Below, in pieces: positions 17,683 to 27,535 of a DNA stretch of 64,000 bases. Below the pieces are notes generated by a model. It was not told where the DNA came from. It was given only the letters and a program-made list of their open reading frames with translations, and searched no databases. Each line of letters opens with the position of its first letter. The first letter of the stretch is position 1. Position numbers and translations under genes: made by a program. Source of the stretch: Alphaproteobacteria bacterium (GTDB lineage Bacteria; Pseudomonadota; Alphaproteobacteria; Micavibrionales; Micavibrionaceae). The DNA lies in contig JAJFGV010000113.1 in the NCBI GenBank assembly GCA_021775965.1, positions 1-64,000 on the forward strand. The letters run 5' to 3'.

Positions 17683-18585
17683 TTAGAGCGCTTCCGCGCC
17701 GCTGATAATTTCGATCAGCTCTTTTGTAATATGCGCCTGGCGTGCGCGGTTATATTGCAGCGACAGATTATCAATCATGTCGCCAGCGTTGCGGGTCGCG
17801 TTATCCATCGCCGTCATCCGTGCGGCTTGCTCACCAGCGGAGCTATCCAAAAACGCGCGGTAAATTTGTACGCTGATGTTTTTTGGGAGCAAGGCTTTCA
17901 GGATTTCCTGTTCGTCCGGCTCAAACGTATAAACAGAAACCGGGCCTTCGGGCGCTTGCGATTTTTCTTCGTTGTCTTGTTCTTCGGGCATTTTGAACGG
18001 GATGAGTTGCTGCGTTGTCGGGGTCTGGGTTAACACCGACACAAACTGATTGTAAATCATCGTGCAAACGTCGAATTCACCGGCCTCGAATTTCTCGAGA
18101 ACATATTGCGCGACTTTGTCAGAGTCCGCATATTCAACGCGGCTCTTCCCAACAATACCAGTGAATCGTTGCCAAATTGAATCACCAGCTTCGCGTTTCA
18201 GCAAATCACCACCTTTGCGACCTGCACAGACAAAAGAAACATCCTTGCCATCAGCGCGCAGGCGAGAGGTCAGTTGACGTGCCATTTTCACGACATTGGT
18301 GTTAAAGCCCGCGCACAGACCGCGATCGGCCGTAACCACGACGATCAGATGTCTTTGATCGGAACCCGTACCGGCCAAAAGTTTTGGGCTGGAGTCGCTA
18401 ATGGAAATATTACCGGCCACGCGCGCCATCATCGCCGCCATTGAGCGGGCGTAAGGCTGACTGGCTTCAGCCTGATCCTGTGCCTTACGCAGCTTCGACG
18501 CCGCCACCATCTTCATGGCAGAGGTAATCTTCCTTGTCGATTTGACCGACGCAATGCGGTCTCTGTAATCACTTAATGATGGCAT
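17683..18585 (-). CDS. atpG: ATP synthase F1 gamma subunit
   Basis: This 300-residue central rotor shaft of F1 starts with the typical coiled-coil helix (DYRDRIASVKSTRKITSAMKM) and ends with the matching C-terminal helix (MTAMDNATRNAGDMI). VTADRGLCAGFN is the conserved Rossmann-like core. A slightly acidic stretch near 205-222 (EEQDNEEKSQAPEG) may be a lineage-specific loop. It follows atpA by 9 bases. Confidence 0.98.
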   Translation of the reverse strand: MPSLSDYRDRIASVKSTRKITSAMKMVAASKLRKAQDQAEASQPYARSMAAMMARVAGNISISDSSPKLLAGTGSDQRHLIVVVTADRGLCAGFNTNVVKMARQLTSRLRADGKDVSFVCAGRKGGDLLKREAGDSIWQRFTGIVGKSRVEYADSDKVAQYVLEKFEAGEFDVCTMIYNQFVSVLTQTPTTQQLIPFKMPEEQDNEEKSQAPEGPVSVYTFEPDEQEILKALLPKNISVQIYRAFLDSSAGEQAARMTAMDNATRNAGDMIDNLSLQYNRARQAHITKELIEIISGAEAL

Positions 18586-18594
18586 GTACTTTCC

Positions 18595-20142
18595 TTACGC
18601 CGCTTCTTTCTTACCGGCAAAACCTTTGGTGAAGTCTTCGAGGAAGCTCTTCATGTCGGCTTCGATGTTTTCATCCAGCGCTTTTTTCTCACGGATTGTT
18701 TCAAGAATATTTTTGCCACTGGCACGCATATGATCGAGAAGACGCGCTTCGTATTCACTCACCTGATCGACAGGAACATTATCCAGGAACCCTTTGGTCC
18801 CGGCGTAAATCACAAAGACCTGCTCTTCCACCGTTAGTGGTGAGTATTGCGCTTGCTTCAAAAGCTGCGTCAGGCGCGCACCACGGGCCAGCAATTGCTG
18901 CGTCGAGGCATCCAAATCAGAGGCAAACTGAGCAAATGCTTCCATTTCGCGGTATTGCGCAAGTTCCAGCTTAATGGAGCCAGAAACCTGCTTCATCGCC
19001 TTGATCTGCGCGGCAGAGCCAACACGAGACACGGACAGGCCCACATTAATCGCCGGGCGAATCCCTTTGAAGAACAAACCGGTCTCCAGGAAAATCTGAC
19101 CATCGGTGATCGAAATCACATTTGTCGGGATGTAGGCCGACACGTCACCGGCCTGGGTTTCAATGATCGGCAAAGCTGTGAGCGAACCACCACCGTTGTC
19201 TTCACTCATCTTCGCGGAACGCTCGAGCAAACGAGAGTGGATATAGAACACATCACCAGGATACGCTTCGCGGCCCGGTGGGCGACGGAGCAGCAATGAC
19301 ATTTGACGATACGCTACGGCTTGTTTTGAAAGGTCATCGTAAATGGCAAGCGCGTGCATACCGTTATCACGGAACCATTCACCCATTGTACAACCGGCAT
19401 AAGGTGCCAGGAACTGCAGCGGCGCGGCCTCGGAAGCGGTTGCGGCCACAATGATAGAATATTCCATCGCGCCCTGCTCTTCGAGTTCCTTCACCAGCTG
19501 TGCCACCGTCGAGCGTTTTTGTCCGATCGCAATATAGATACAGTAAAGATGCTCTTTTTCATTCTCCGAAGAATTTACGCTTTTCTGGTTGATGATGGCA
19601 TCGATAGCCACAGCGGTTTTCCCGGTCTGACGGTCACCAATGATCAGCTCACGCTGGCCACGACCAACAGGGACCAGCGCATCAATGGCTTTAAGGCCGG
19701 TCTGCATCGGCTCGAACACGGATTGGCGGGGAATAATACCCGGCGCTTTGACCTCAATCCGGCTGTGTTCCTTGGCGTTAATCGGGCCTTTGCCATCGAT
19801 TGGATTGCCAAGCGGATCTACGACGCGGCCGAGCAGTTCTTTGCCCACAGGGACCTGCACAATTTCACCGGTCCGGCGCACAATGTCACCTTCTTTAATA
19901 TCGCGGTCAGAGCCAAAAATCACGATACCGACATTGTCGGCCTCAAGGTTCAGCGCCATGCCTTTAATACCGCTTGGGAATTCAACCATTTCCCCGGCCT
20001 GCACATTATCAAGACCATAAACGCGGGCCACACCGTCACCGACGGAAAGCACTTGCCCGATCTCGGCCACATCGGCCTGGGCACCAAAATCTGCGATTTG
20101 TTTCTTCAGAATGTCTGAAATTTCTGCGGCTCTAATTTCCAT
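18595..20142 (-). CDS. atpA: ATP synthase F1 alpha subunit
   Basis: This 515-residue regulatory nucleotide-binding subunit of F1 has Walker A GDRQTGKT at 169-176, the signature [17 protein letters not shown] near 366-382, and the C-terminal helical domain. Length is typical. The start ATG directly abuts the stop of atpH, and atpG follows after 9 bases. Confidence 0.99.
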   Translation of the reverse strand: MEIRAAEISDILKKQIADFGAQADVAEIGQVLSVGDGVARVYGLDNVQAGEMVEFPSGIKGMALNLEADNVGIVIFGSDRDIKEGDIVRRTGEIVQVPVGKELLGRVVDPLGNPIDGKGPINAKEHSRIEVKAPGIIPRQSVFEPMQTGLKAIDALVPVGRGQRELIIGDRQTGKTAVAIDAIINQKSVNSSENEKEHLYCIYIAIGQKRSTVAQLVKELEEQGAMEYSIIVAATASEAAPLQFLAPYAGCTMGEWFRDNGMHALAIYDDLSKQAVAYRQMSLLLRRPPGREAYPGDVFYIHSRLLERSAKMSEDNGGGSLTALPIIETQAGDVSAYIPTNVISITDGQIFLETGLFFKGIRPAINVGLSVSRVGSAAQIKAMKQVSGSIKLELAQYREMEAFAQFASDLDASTQQLLARGARLTQLLKQAQYSPLTVEEQVFVIYAGTKGFLDNVPVDQVSEYEARLLDHMRASGKNILETIREKKALDENIEADMKSFLEDFTKGFAGKKEAA

Positions 20143-20736
20143 TTAACCAACCTCTTCTATTTGCGTTACATTTTCGTTTGCTTGTTTGCTCATCGCAGAG
20201 CGCAGACGCGCCAGTTTGCGACGAACGGAATCATCTATCATGCGGGAGCCGACCGTAACGATCGTGCCGCCAAGAATATCGGGGTCGACTTCAATCTCGA
20301 GCGACACATCGGAGCCGACGGCTTTTGAAATCACGCTTTGTAAATCTTTCTTTTGTTCGGCTGATAAATCATTGGCAACCTGCACTTGCGCGGTGACTTC
20401 GCCGCGGCGCTTTGAAAATTCGTTTGCGGCGGCTTTCAAAATACCTTCCAGCGCATAAAGGCGACCGTTTTGTACCAGCACACCGAGGAAATTCTGTGTC
20501 AGTTTCTGCAGGCCTGCTTTTTGAGCAATCGCGGCAATCGCTTTTTCCTGCTGGTCGCGGCTGATGAGCGGCGAGCGGATGACAGATTGCAGATCTTCTG
20601 AAGCCTCAATCATTGATTCCAGTGACTGCAGGTCTTTTTCGACCTTATCGATGGCTTTTTCGCCTGCGGCCAGATCAATCAAGGCCGCAGCATAACGGGT
20701 CGCAACGATGGAGGAGGCTTGTGGCGCGGTTGTCAC
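20143..20736 (-). CDS. atpH: ATP synthase F1 delta subunit
   Basis: This 197-residue peripheral-stalk subunit links F1 to subunit b. The N-terminal helical bundle (VATRYAAALIDLA) and the C-terminal DILGGTIVTVGSRMIDDSVRRKL signature are clear. Translation starts at GTG (20736). It is the first gene of the operon; the F0 genes (atpBEF) are not in the window, which is normal for Alphaproteobacteria. The TraX-like gene upstream ends at its own hairpin, so an atp promoter should lie at about 20740-20795; I see only a weak TTATAA there. Confidence 0.96.
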   Translation of the reverse strand: MTTAPQASSIVATRYAAALIDLAAGEKAIDKVEKDLQSLESMIEASEDLQSVIRSPLISRDQQEKAIAAIAQKAGLQKLTQNFLGVLVQNGRLYALEGILKAAANEFSKRRGEVTAQVQVANDLSAEQKKDLQSVISKAVGSDVSLEIEVDPDILGGTIVTVGSRMIDDSVRRKLARLRSAMSKQANENVTQIEEVG

Positions 20737-20793
20737 AGGTAGATTTCCCTAACTAACTTTTGTTTACTTATAAGTGCGCTGGATTTAGCACAG

Positions 20794-20829
20794 GAAAACG
20801 CCTCTGACAAGGCATAGAGGCCTATTTTT
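20794..20829 (-). terminator. Hairpin terminator behind the TraX-like gene
   Basis: A 6-bp stem (GCCTCT with AGAGGC, 20800-20805 and 20816-20821) closes a 10-base loop. On the minus strand it is preceded by an A-run and followed by GTTTTCC; on the plus strand it is followed by TATTTTTTT, so it could work in both directions. It starts within 10 bases of the TraX-like stop codon. Confidence 0.6.
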
Positions 20830-21660
20830 TTAAAGAAATATGGACCCAAGGTAGGCGCCCATGCTTTCAGGGAAAACCGTCCATTCCAGAAAGCTGAAAC
20901 GATCCGGGTAGAGATACATCGCTATGGCGCGGAAAAGCAGGATATGCAGCACATATATTGCCAGCGTATGGCGGCCGAGGAGTTTGAACAAACCAGCCCC
21001 CGGAGGCGTCAGGGCCTTTGTCAGACGGGGGAAGGTGACGGGCTGAAATACGGACAGAAGCATACAGATGAACGCGGTCCCGAGCAGCAAAACGGTAAAT
21101 TGTACCCCGCTCAGGCTTGGTAGCAGCAGGGCCTGCGCTATGGCGTAGACCAGGATTGAGCCTGCGGTAAACAGGAATATGGGCATTTTCTTAAATTCCA
21201 CCTCTTCCCCGGCCCGCGTGATATAGCCCAGCACCGCAAACAACGCGCCCATCGTGCCATATTCAACGACGAACATCGACGGATAGGACAGCAGGAACAG
21301 CAGGAAGAACATCCCGGCCAGGGTTTCGTGGGTGCGGAGCGCCCGGCTGGCGATGCCGTCAATCGCGTAGCGCGTCACCATCAGGCCAAAGAGGATATTG
21401 AGCGGAAACAGATATTGCCCGGCGATCAGGGAGGACAGAACCAGCGCCCCGGCACCGAGCCAGATGGTTTTGGGAATCTCGCGGGTCTTGGCGTAGCCGA
21501 TGAGAAAAAACCAAATCGGCACACACAGCCGCCCGAACACCCGCCACCATGTCTCATCGGGGTAGAAATGATAACCGATGTGGTCGGCCACCATGAGGAG
21601 GATGGCGATCGCCTTGAGGAAATCGTATGAGGTGAGGTCTTTGGGAAGCGGGTTGGCCAT
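20830..21660 (-). CDS. TraX-family membrane protein (probable acyltransferase-like)
   Basis: This 276-residue polytopic membrane protein has about 8-9 hydrophobic segments. The N-terminal SYDFLKAIAILLMVADHIGY is the hallmark of the TraX family, named for the F-pilin N-acetylase; most chromosomal members have unknown substrates and resemble acyltransferase 3 enzymes. The end (LGRHTLAIYVLHILLFRAI) is also typical. Start: MANPLP at 21660 fits the family better than the ATG at 21696; neither has a good ribosome binding site. No conjugation genes are near, so pilin acetylation is unlikely. It lies between the atp operon and a divergent spermidine synthase-like gene. Confidence 0.8.
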   Translation of the reverse strand: MANPLPKDLTSYDFLKAIAILLMVADHIGYHFYPDETWWRVFGRLCVPIWFFLIGYAKTREIPKTIWLGAGALVLSSLIAGQYLFPLNILFGLMVTRYAIDGIASRALRTHETLAGMFFLLFLLSYPSMFVVEYGTMGALFAVLGYITRAGEEVEFKKMPIFLFTAGSILVYAIAQALLLPSLSGVQFTVLLLGTAFICMLLSVFQPVTFPRLTKALTPPGAGLFKLLGRHTLAIYVLHILLFRAIAMYLYPDRFSFLEWTVFPESMGAYLGSIFL

Positions 21661-21685
21661 ACCTATAGAATACAGCAAAGACATA

Positions 21686-21701
21686 AAAGGGGACACAATA
21701 A
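21686..21701. repeat. 16-base repeat, copy 1 (REP-like)
   Basis: AAAGGGGACACAATAA is identical to bases 45432-45447. Here the second hairpin arm is degraded (ATTATGCTCCC). It lies in the divergent gap between the TraX-like and spermidine synthase-like genes. GGGGACACAATA is a form often seen in bacterial palindromic repeats; that relation is an inference. Confidence 0.5.
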
Positions 21702-21755
21702 GTTATTATGCTCCCGATTTGTTGCATGCCCCGCCCTATTGCATATAATACCCCC

Positions 21756-23228
21756 ATGATTAAACTGAACCGTACCCTCCTGCTTTTTATTGTCATCATT
21801 ATTGAAGGCTATGTTGTGCTCTCGACCGAGCTGCTGGCCATTCGCCAGACCATTCCCTTTGTCGGCAGCGGCACGGATACCGTTTCGATCATTATTGCCG
21901 CCGTGCTGATGCCGTTGGCGTTTGGGTATTATTTCGGCGGGCGCTGGCGCCCCAAAAGATTGCCAAAAATACTCGGCGGCAAAATGATGAGCGTGCGCAA
22001 AAAACTCATCCTCAACATCATGATCTCTGCCTGTATTTTACTGGTCGGGATGTCCTATACCCTTCTCAACGGCTTTTTTGTGGCGCTGATTAATTTTGAT
22101 ATCACCAATCGGGTTATTCTGACGACGATTTATTCGCTGCTGTTTTTGGTGGTGCCGGTTTATCTTTTGGGCCAGACCATCCCGCTGGTCAGTAATTTTT
22201 TCACCAGCGAGAAGCTCTCGGCCATCACCGGGCGGATGTTGTTTTTCTCAACCCTTGGCTCGTTTGCGGGTGCGGTGTTTTCGACGCTGGTTCTGATGGC
22301 TTTGATCGGCGTGAATTATACGGTTTGTATTAATTTTATTCTGCTGGCCGTTTTAGTGGTGTTGCTCAGCAAAAAGAAGATGTCCGAAGTTGTTATTCTT
22401 TCTTTTACGCTGGTTGGTTGTGCTTTTTACCTCAACTCGAATGCGGCGCTGGCAAAGTTTAACATTGTTGAAAATAACAAATACAACACCATCGCTGTTT
22501 TCACCGACAGGCAAGGCATGCGCAATCTGTCGATTAACAACAACTCTTCATCGCGCTATTCCGACGACGGCAGCAAGCATGACTATGTTGAATTCATCGA
22601 GCGGATCGCCATCGACCCGATCCGGAGTGGCAAAACACCCAAAGATATTCTAGTGATCGGCGCAGGCGCTTTTACCTTCGGCCACGAAGATGGCTTCAAC
22701 AATTATGATTTTGTTGATATCGACAAGGCGCTGCGCCCTGTTGCCGAAGAATATATTTTGAAAGCAAAACTGAAAGAGAACAAAAGCTTTCACCCCATTC
22801 CGGCGCGGGCCTGGCTGACCAAGACGGACAAGAAATATGATTTGATTTTGCTGGATGCGTTTTTGGGCGATCTGACGATCCCCGAGCATCTGGTCACCCG
22901 GGAATTTTTTGCACAAGTCAAAGAACACACAAAAGAAAACGGCGTTGTTATTGCCAATTTTGGCGTTGCCCCCCATTTCCTCAGCCCGTTCAGCCGCCAT
23001 CTTGATAACACCTTCCGCACCGCCTTTCCGCATGTATCGCGCCATGTTGTGCTGGAAAAATACAAGATATGGGATGATGACCCCGGCTATGCCGCCAATG
23101 CGATTTACATCTATCGAAACAATCCGGACGGGGATACCGATGATCTTTATACCGACAACAAAAACCGCGTCTTCTACGACAAGCCGCATAGCAAACCGAA
23201 TTTGAAGCAACTGAAGAAGTCGCAGTAA
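21756..23228 (+). CDS. Membrane-anchored spermidine synthase-like protein
   Basis: This 490-residue protein has an N-terminal membrane part of about 6-7 hydrophobic segments (to about residue 225) fused to a C-terminal spermidine synthase-like Rossmann domain: DILVIGAGAFTFG, then the acidic FVDIDKAL, then LILLDAFLGDLTIPEHL. The motif I-x-G-A-G-A-F differs from the GGGDG of true spermidine synthases, and in this widespread fused family the substrate is generally not known, so polyamine synthesis should not be assumed. The start at 21756 is chosen because the hydrophobic N-terminus begins there. Confidence 0.82.
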   Translation: MIKLNRTLLLFIVIIIEGYVVLSTELLAIRQTIPFVGSGTDTVSIIIAAVLMPLAFGYYFGGRWRPKRLPKILGGKMMSVRKKLILNIMISACILLVGMSYTLLNGFFVALINFDITNRVILTTIYSLLFLVVPVYLLGQTIPLVSNFFTSEKLSAITGRMLFFSTLGSFAGAVFSTLVLMALIGVNYTVCINFILLAVLVVLLSKKKMSEVVILSFTLVGCAFYLNSNAALAKFNIVENNKYNTIAVFTDRQGMRNLSINNNSSSRYSDDGSKHDYVEFIERIAIDPIRSGKTPKDILVIGAGAFTFGHEDGFNNYDFVDIDKALRPVAEEYILKAKLKENKSFHPIPARAWLTKTDKKYDLILLDAFLGDLTIPEHLVTREFFAQVKEHTKENGVVIANFGVAPHFLSPFSRHLDNTFRTAFPHVSRHVVLEKYKIWDDDPGYAANAIYIYRNNPDGDTDDLYTDNKNRVFYDKPHSKPNLKQLKKSQ

Positions 23229-23238
23229 AAAGCTTGCA

Positions 23239-23260
23239 TTAACATAATTTATTATGTTAA
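23239..23260. promoter_or_regulatory. Perfect inverted repeat just before the gene at 23271
   Basis: TTAACATAA and TTATGTTAA are perfect 9-base inverted arms around TTTA. The element lies 10 bases after the spermidine synthase-like stop and 10 bases before the next ATG, with no T-run, so an operator fits better than a terminator. Confidence 0.4.
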
Positions 23261-23270
23261 GACATGCGGC

Positions 23271-24011
23271 ATGGATGATAATACAGAAATATTGCGATCG
23301 CCCTTTCACGAGCGTGTCTTTTACGTTGAAGACCCAATTGGCTTAAAGCTTATCAGCCTTCCTAAATCAACCAATCTCGTGAGCGCTGTTATTCTAAAAA
23401 ATGCAATCCAGCCAGAAGAGGTAGAGGCAGCCAATAAAATTGATCATAACCTGTTATACGAACTCTTTGAGACTTTTGGTGAGGGGGAAAGGGTACCTAG
23501 CATACTGGATAAAGTATCAGGCAAAAATAAAGATTACTTATCTGTATTGCGTGGCCTTTGCCGCAGAATGAAATCACATTTTCGTGCTGCGACAGGAATT
23601 ATACCTGCTGACAGTTTTTATAAAGGCGATTTTAAAATTGAAGAAGAAGATAACCCACTATCTAACATTGGTGATGATGAAACACCTCATATAGACGAAA
23701 AATATTATATTCTAGGTGCGATTCTAAATACCAAAGGGACAGGTTGGTTTCCTGGCCCTCTTACATACAAACAATATAAAAGAATAACATCTACAAAGAC
23801 AGTAGGAGACTTACGTGCACTTGAAAAAGAGTTTAATGCACAAACAATCGAACCAGGGGACGCCTACATTACGCGCCCCATTCAAACAGAATCAGGAATT
23901 AAGCCCGGGACCCTGGTGACAGATTTTTTTCATTACAAACCACTAAGGAAACCAGGACATAGCAGGGATGCTTTTTTTCTACGAGCACCAGTCCCCTCAT
24001 TAAAATTCTAA
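23271..24011 (+). CDS. Hypothetical protein, possibly DUF1826-like
   Basis: This 246-residue soluble protein has a probable beta-rich C-terminal half. HID (in DETPHIDEKYYILGAILN) followed by a Gly-Thr-Gly-Trp segment, PGDAYITR and a late HSRD resemble the layout of DUF1826 proteins, which look like double-stranded beta-helix (cupin or dioxygenase-like) folds with an HxD...H metal site. I hold this only loosely. Codon use is AT-rich against neighbours, and the ATG at 23271 has no clear ribosome binding site. An inverted repeat lies just upstream. It overlaps priA by 4 bases at the 3' end. Confidence 0.55.
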   Translation: MDDNTEILRSPFHERVFYVEDPIGLKLISLPKSTNLVSAVILKNAIQPEEVEAANKIDHNLLYELFETFGEGERVPSILDKVSGKNKDYLSVLRGLCRRMKSHFRAATGIIPADSFYKGDFKIEEEDNPLSNIGDDETPHIDEKYYILGAILNTKGTGWFPGPLTYKQYKRITSTKTVGDLRALEKEFNAQTIEPGDAYITRPIQTESGIKPGTLVTDFFHYKPLRKPGHSRDAFFLRAPVPSLKF

Positions 24012-26230
24012 AGAAAACTTTGCGGATCAATGTCGATTTGAATGCGCACGGTTGACGGGGTTTTGATGCCATGCACCCACGCTCCAATCATTTTTTGCAG
24101 GTCAATGTTTTTATCAGCGCGCACCAATAGACGATAGCGATATTTCCCACGCAGTCGTGCGAACGGTGCCGGCACCGGGCCGAGGGTTTGAATCCCCTGC
24201 CCTTGTGGTGCGCTCATTCCCAGAGACTTTGACGCATCAATCACCTGCTGCTCATCGCGGCCAAAGACGATAATCCCCGCAAGACGGCTGAAAGGTGGCA
24301 TATGGGATTGCTCGCGCTCCGCCGCTTCAACGCGCAGGAATTCATCGCGCTCCCCCGCCGCCAGCGCTTTCATGATGCGATGTTCGGGCATAAAGCTTTG
24401 CAGATAGACGCGGCCCTTTTTCTGCTCACGGCCGGCACGGCCGGCGACCTGGTGCAGAAGTTGATAGGTACGTTCGGCAGCGCGCAATTCCCCGCCCTGC
24501 AAACCGAGATCGGCATCAACGACACCCACCAAAGTTAAATTCGGGAAGTGATGGCCTTTGGCGATGATTTGCGTACCGACGATGATGTCAACTTTATGCT
24601 CGCGAATATCAGCCAGCATCTCGCGCAGCTTTTCATTGTTCTCTGCCGTATCACTAGCCAGCATCATAATTTTTGCATCGGGGAAATATTCGCGCGCCTC
24701 TTCGACAATGCGTTCAATGCCCGGCCCACAGACGGCGAAGGAGTCTTTGTCGCTACATTCGGGACATGTTTTCGGCACCATCATTTCGAACGCGCAATGG
24801 TGGCAATGCAGCCGTGAGCTTTGTTTGTGCTCGACCAACCAGGCGGTGCAGCGCGGGCAATCCATACGATGACCACAGGTGCGGCAGAGCGTTAAAGGCG
24901 CATAACCACGACGGTTTAGGAACAGCAACGCTTGCTCCCCAGCCTGAATTGTTTCAGCGACAGCGTTTTTTAAAGTCGACGAAATAAAATGCTGGCGTTC
25001 GGGTTTGTCGACGCGCATATCGATGGTCTCAATGTCCGGCAAACGCGCGCCGCCAAAACGATTGGGTAAACTGACATGGGTGTAACGCCCTTCCCAAACA
25101 TTTTGCATGGTCTCGAGTGACGGTGTTGCCGACACCAGAATGATCGGAATTTTACCCAGATGCGCGCGCACCACCGCCATGTCGCGCGCATGATAGATGA
25201 CGCCGTCTTCTTGTTTATAGGCCGGGTCGTGTTCTTCATCAGCAATGATCAGACCAAGATCCATGTAGGGAAGAAACAATGCCGAGCGCGCGCCAATCAC
25301 GACTTTGGTCTGACCTTCTGCCACACCGCGCCAGGTGTTGCGCCGCTGTCCCGGAGATAGATGTGAGTGCCAGAGCGCCGGGGCGCAGCCAAAACGCGAT
25401 TTAAAGCGGTCGAGGAAGGCGTTAGAGAGAGCGATTTCGGGCAGGAGAATAAGGACCTGTTTGTCTTGCTTGAGAGCATCGGCCACGGCCTCGAAATACA
25501 CTTCGGTCTTCCCTGCACCTGTGACGCCATCGATCAACAACGCGCTTTGTTCTTTCGTGCTCGCGTAGGCGGCGATTTGTTTTGTGGCCTCCAGTTGCGC
25601 TTCGGAAAGTTCTGCGCCCGGTCTGTGCACATCGGGGTTACGGCACGGCGCTGCGGAATAAATTTCCACCGGCTCGACCAATCGTTTATCGACCATGCCT
25701 TTGATGACGCCGGGGGTGCAATCGGCGGCGTCCGCTATTTCAGATGGGCGGCGGGGAATGCCATCGCTTAAGACTTCGAGAACGCGCTGACGTTGCGGCG
25801 ACAACCCCTTACGCGTTTTGTCGTTAATTTCTATGCCCGCCTTGTATCCCTTCATCGGTTTGGGCGGATCAAGCGCCGCTGGAACACTGAGTGACATTTT
25901 GAGCACCGCACCTCTGGCACTCATTGTGTAATGCGCCACCCAATCAAGGAATTTGCGCTGTACCTCCGGCATCGGCGGCAATTCATGACGCGCCACCACA
26001 GACTTCATCTTTTTTGTAGCAGAATCACCCTCTCCCCAGACCACACCGGGGATCTCGCGACCACGCACCGGCACCGTCACATAATCGCCGATACCGAGAT
26101 TTAACCCCTCCGGCACGATGTAATCATAGGCCTTATCAACAGGGTACGGCACCAGCACGCTTTTACATGCGCCAGATACAGTCTGCGGCTCTTCATCGTC
26201 GAAGAGTTTTGCTTGAAAATTGGTTTGCAT
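24008..26230 (-). CDS. priA: Primosomal protein N' (replication restart helicase)
   Basis: This 740-residue superfamily 2 helicase recognises stalled forks and reloads the replicative helicase. In order it shows the 3'-DNA-binding N-terminal domain (SVLVPYPVDKAYDYIVP), Walker A GVTGAGKT (235-242), DEEH (331-334), and eight Cys at 449, 452, 458, 461, 476, 479, 489 and 492 that bind two zinc ions. The open frame extends upstream to 26518 through the transaldolase gene, but those 96 residues are spurious; the ATG at 26230 begins just before the conserved domain. It is divergent from the transaldolase gene (51 bases between). priA near atpH is common in Alphaproteobacteria. Confidence 0.96.
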   Translation of the reverse strand: MQTNFQAKLFDDEEPQTVSGACKSVLVPYPVDKAYDYIVPEGLNLGIGDYVTVPVRGREIPGVVWGEGDSATKKMKSVVARHELPPMPEVQRKFLDWVAHYTMSARGAVLKMSLSVPAALDPPKPMKGYKAGIEINDKTRKGLSPQRQRVLEVLSDGIPRRPSEIADAADCTPGVIKGMVDKRLVEPVEIYSAAPCRNPDVHRPGAELSEAQLEATKQIAAYASTKEQSALLIDGVTGAGKTEVYFEAVADALKQDKQVLILLPEIALSNAFLDRFKSRFGCAPALWHSHLSPGQRRNTWRGVAEGQTKVVIGARSALFLPYMDLGLIIADEEHDPAYKQEDGVIYHARDMAVVRAHLGKIPIILVSATPSLETMQNVWEGRYTHVSLPNRFGGARLPDIETIDMRVDKPERQHFISSTLKNAVAETIQAGEQALLFLNRRGYAPLTLCRTCGHRMDCPRCTAWLVEHKQSSRLHCHHCAFEMMVPKTCPECSDKDSFAVCGPGIERIVEEAREYFPDAKIMMLASDTAENNEKLREMLADIREHKVDIIVGTQIIAKGHHFPNLTLVGVVDADLGLQGGELRAAERTYQLLHQVAGRAGREQKKGRVYLQSFMPEHRIMKALAAGERDEFLRVEAAEREQSHMPPFSRLAGIIVFGRDEQQVIDASKSLGMSAPQGQGIQTLGPVPAPFARLRGKYRYRLLVRADKNIDLQKMIGAWVHGIKTPSTVRIQIDIDPQSFL

Positions 26231-26281
26231 TTGTGTCCTATGGTGCACGGGTTTTCCAAAATTTAAAAGGGTAAAATTATT

Positions 26282-26938
26282 ATGAAATTCTTCGTCGACA
26301 CTGCCGATATTGATGACATCAAAGACCTGGCCGCGACTGGCCTTTTGGATGGGGTGACTACAAACCCGTCTCTGGTTAAGAAAGCCGGCAAAGATTTTAT
26401 CCCGCTGATTAAAGAAATTTGTGATGTTGTTAGCGGCCCCGTGAGTGCCGAAGTTGCCGCCACCGATTATGAAACCATGCGCAAAGAAGCGGAAGTGCTG
26501 CGCAAGATCGCCGATCACGTTGCGGTGAAGGTGCCGTTAACGCCCGACGGATTAAAAGTCTGCAAGGAACTTTCCGATGACGGCACGATGGTGAATGTAA
26601 CACTTTGCTTTTCACCATCGCAGGCGATTTTGGCGGCCAAAGCTGGCGCGGCATTTGTTTCGCCGTTTGTTGGGCGACTGGATGATATTTCGAGCGACGG
26701 GCTGAGCCTGATTTCCGACATTGTCCGCATCTATGAGAATTACGATTATTTCGATACCGAAGTGTTGGTGGCCAGCGTGCGCAACCCGCTGCATATTGTC
26801 GAGAGCGCCAAGATGGGCGCGCATGTCATGACCGCCCCGCCGAGTGTGATTGCTCAGCTTTACAAGCACCCGCTAACAACATCCGGCCTCGCGGCCTTTG
26901 TTGAGGACTGGAAAAAGACCGGGCAGAGTATTTTATAG
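26282..26938 (+). CDS. Transaldolase / fructose-6-phosphate aldolase family protein
   Basis: This 218-residue TIM-barrel enzyme belongs to the short transaldolase family (TalC/FSA). [14 protein letters not shown] and [10 protein letters not shown] are family hallmarks; the Schiff-base Lys is in [12 protein letters not shown] (about residue 83). It either transfers dihydroxyacetone units in the non-oxidative pentose phosphate pathway or cleaves fructose 6-phosphate; sequence does not separate these safely. AAAAGGG lies 7 bases before the ATG. It overlaps the convergent small gene at 26933 by 6 bases. Confidence 0.92.
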   Translation: MKFFVDTADIDDIKDLAATGLLDGVTTNPSLVKKAGKDFIPLIKEICDVVSGPVSAEVAATDYETMRKEAEVLRKIADHVAVKVPLTPDGLKVCKELSDDGTMVNVTLCFSPSQAILAAKAGAAFVSPFVGRLDDISSDGLSLISDIVRIYENYDYFDTEVLVASVRNPLHIVESAKMGAHVMTAPPSVIAQLYKHPLTTSGLAAFVEDWKKTGQSIL

Positions 26939-27397
26939 GCCTGGATCGTAAGGGCGCTCTTCAGCATACACTTCAGGTTTATAAGTATGGGTATGCTCAT
27001 CCCCTAACTCACATCTAGCACTCACTGTAAAATTAAATTGGCTAGATTCTTTGCTAAGCCGATTTTTTACAACAGAAACTACCGCCTGAGGAAACTTTGT
27101 TATAGCCGCGATCTGAGCCACACAATAATTTAGTGAGGGAAAATCGGTTTCTTTACTTTTTCTGCCTTCAGGATTTTTTTCAGATACAATAGAACCGCGA
27201 TAGTAACCATCCCCAATCTGTTCAACCAATAGAGGCGTCAACTCAGAATTTATTTTGTGAAGAAGGTCTGAGAATTTCTTTTTTAGCTCAAGAACTTTTT
27301 CAACATTACTCGTATTTATTTCGGGAGGCTCTATAAAAATCTTTACTTCCATGCGCTCCGGCAACGCTACAGCTTTAAACTCTTTCGGATTTGCCAT
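26933..27397 (-). CDS. Hypothetical protein
   Basis: This 154-residue soluble protein has a helical, Lys-rich middle ([18 protein letters not shown]) and a beta-looking C-terminus ([19 protein letters not shown]). I recognise no family. AGGAGG stands 8 bases before the ATG, and a near-consensus promoter lies at 27431-27459, so it is an independent, probably well-expressed gene. Codon use is AT-rich compared with the transaldolase and DUF484 genes on either side, suggesting a later arrival. It overlaps the transaldolase gene by 6 bases, convergently. Confidence 0.65.
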   Translation of the reverse strand: MANPKEFKAVALPERMEVKIFIEPPEINTSNVEKVLELKKKFSDLLHKINSELTPLLVEQIGDGYYRGSIVSEKNPEGRKSKETDFPSLNYCVAQIAAITKFPQAVVSVVKNRLSKESSQFNFTVSARCELGDEHTHTYKPEVYAEERPYDPGL

Positions 27398-27430
27398 TTT
27401 CTAAACCTCCTATACATCAAACAGAAGGTA

Positions 27431-27459
27431 TACATAAAACAAGGCCCGGTATATGTCAA
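27431..27459 (-). promoter_or_regulatory. Sigma-70 promoter for the gene at 26933-27397
   Basis: On the minus strand TTGACA is followed after 17 bases by TATGTA. The predicted start lies about 27 bases before the ATG, ahead of AGGAGG. Confidence 0.7.
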
Positions 27460-27535
27460 TCACTTTCTCCATAAAACTTCGCTGACTTCGTGTTAAACTA
27501 TAGAAATGAGCGATTCACAAACCATAGAGGACGAT

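Noticed and set aside
20830-21660. TraX-like gene considered as evidence of a conjugative element
   Set aside because: No other tra, mob or pilin genes are present; chromosomal TraX-like proteins are common.
26231-26518. N-terminal extension of priA
   Set aside because: It reads antisense through the transaldolase gene and lies before the conserved PriA start.
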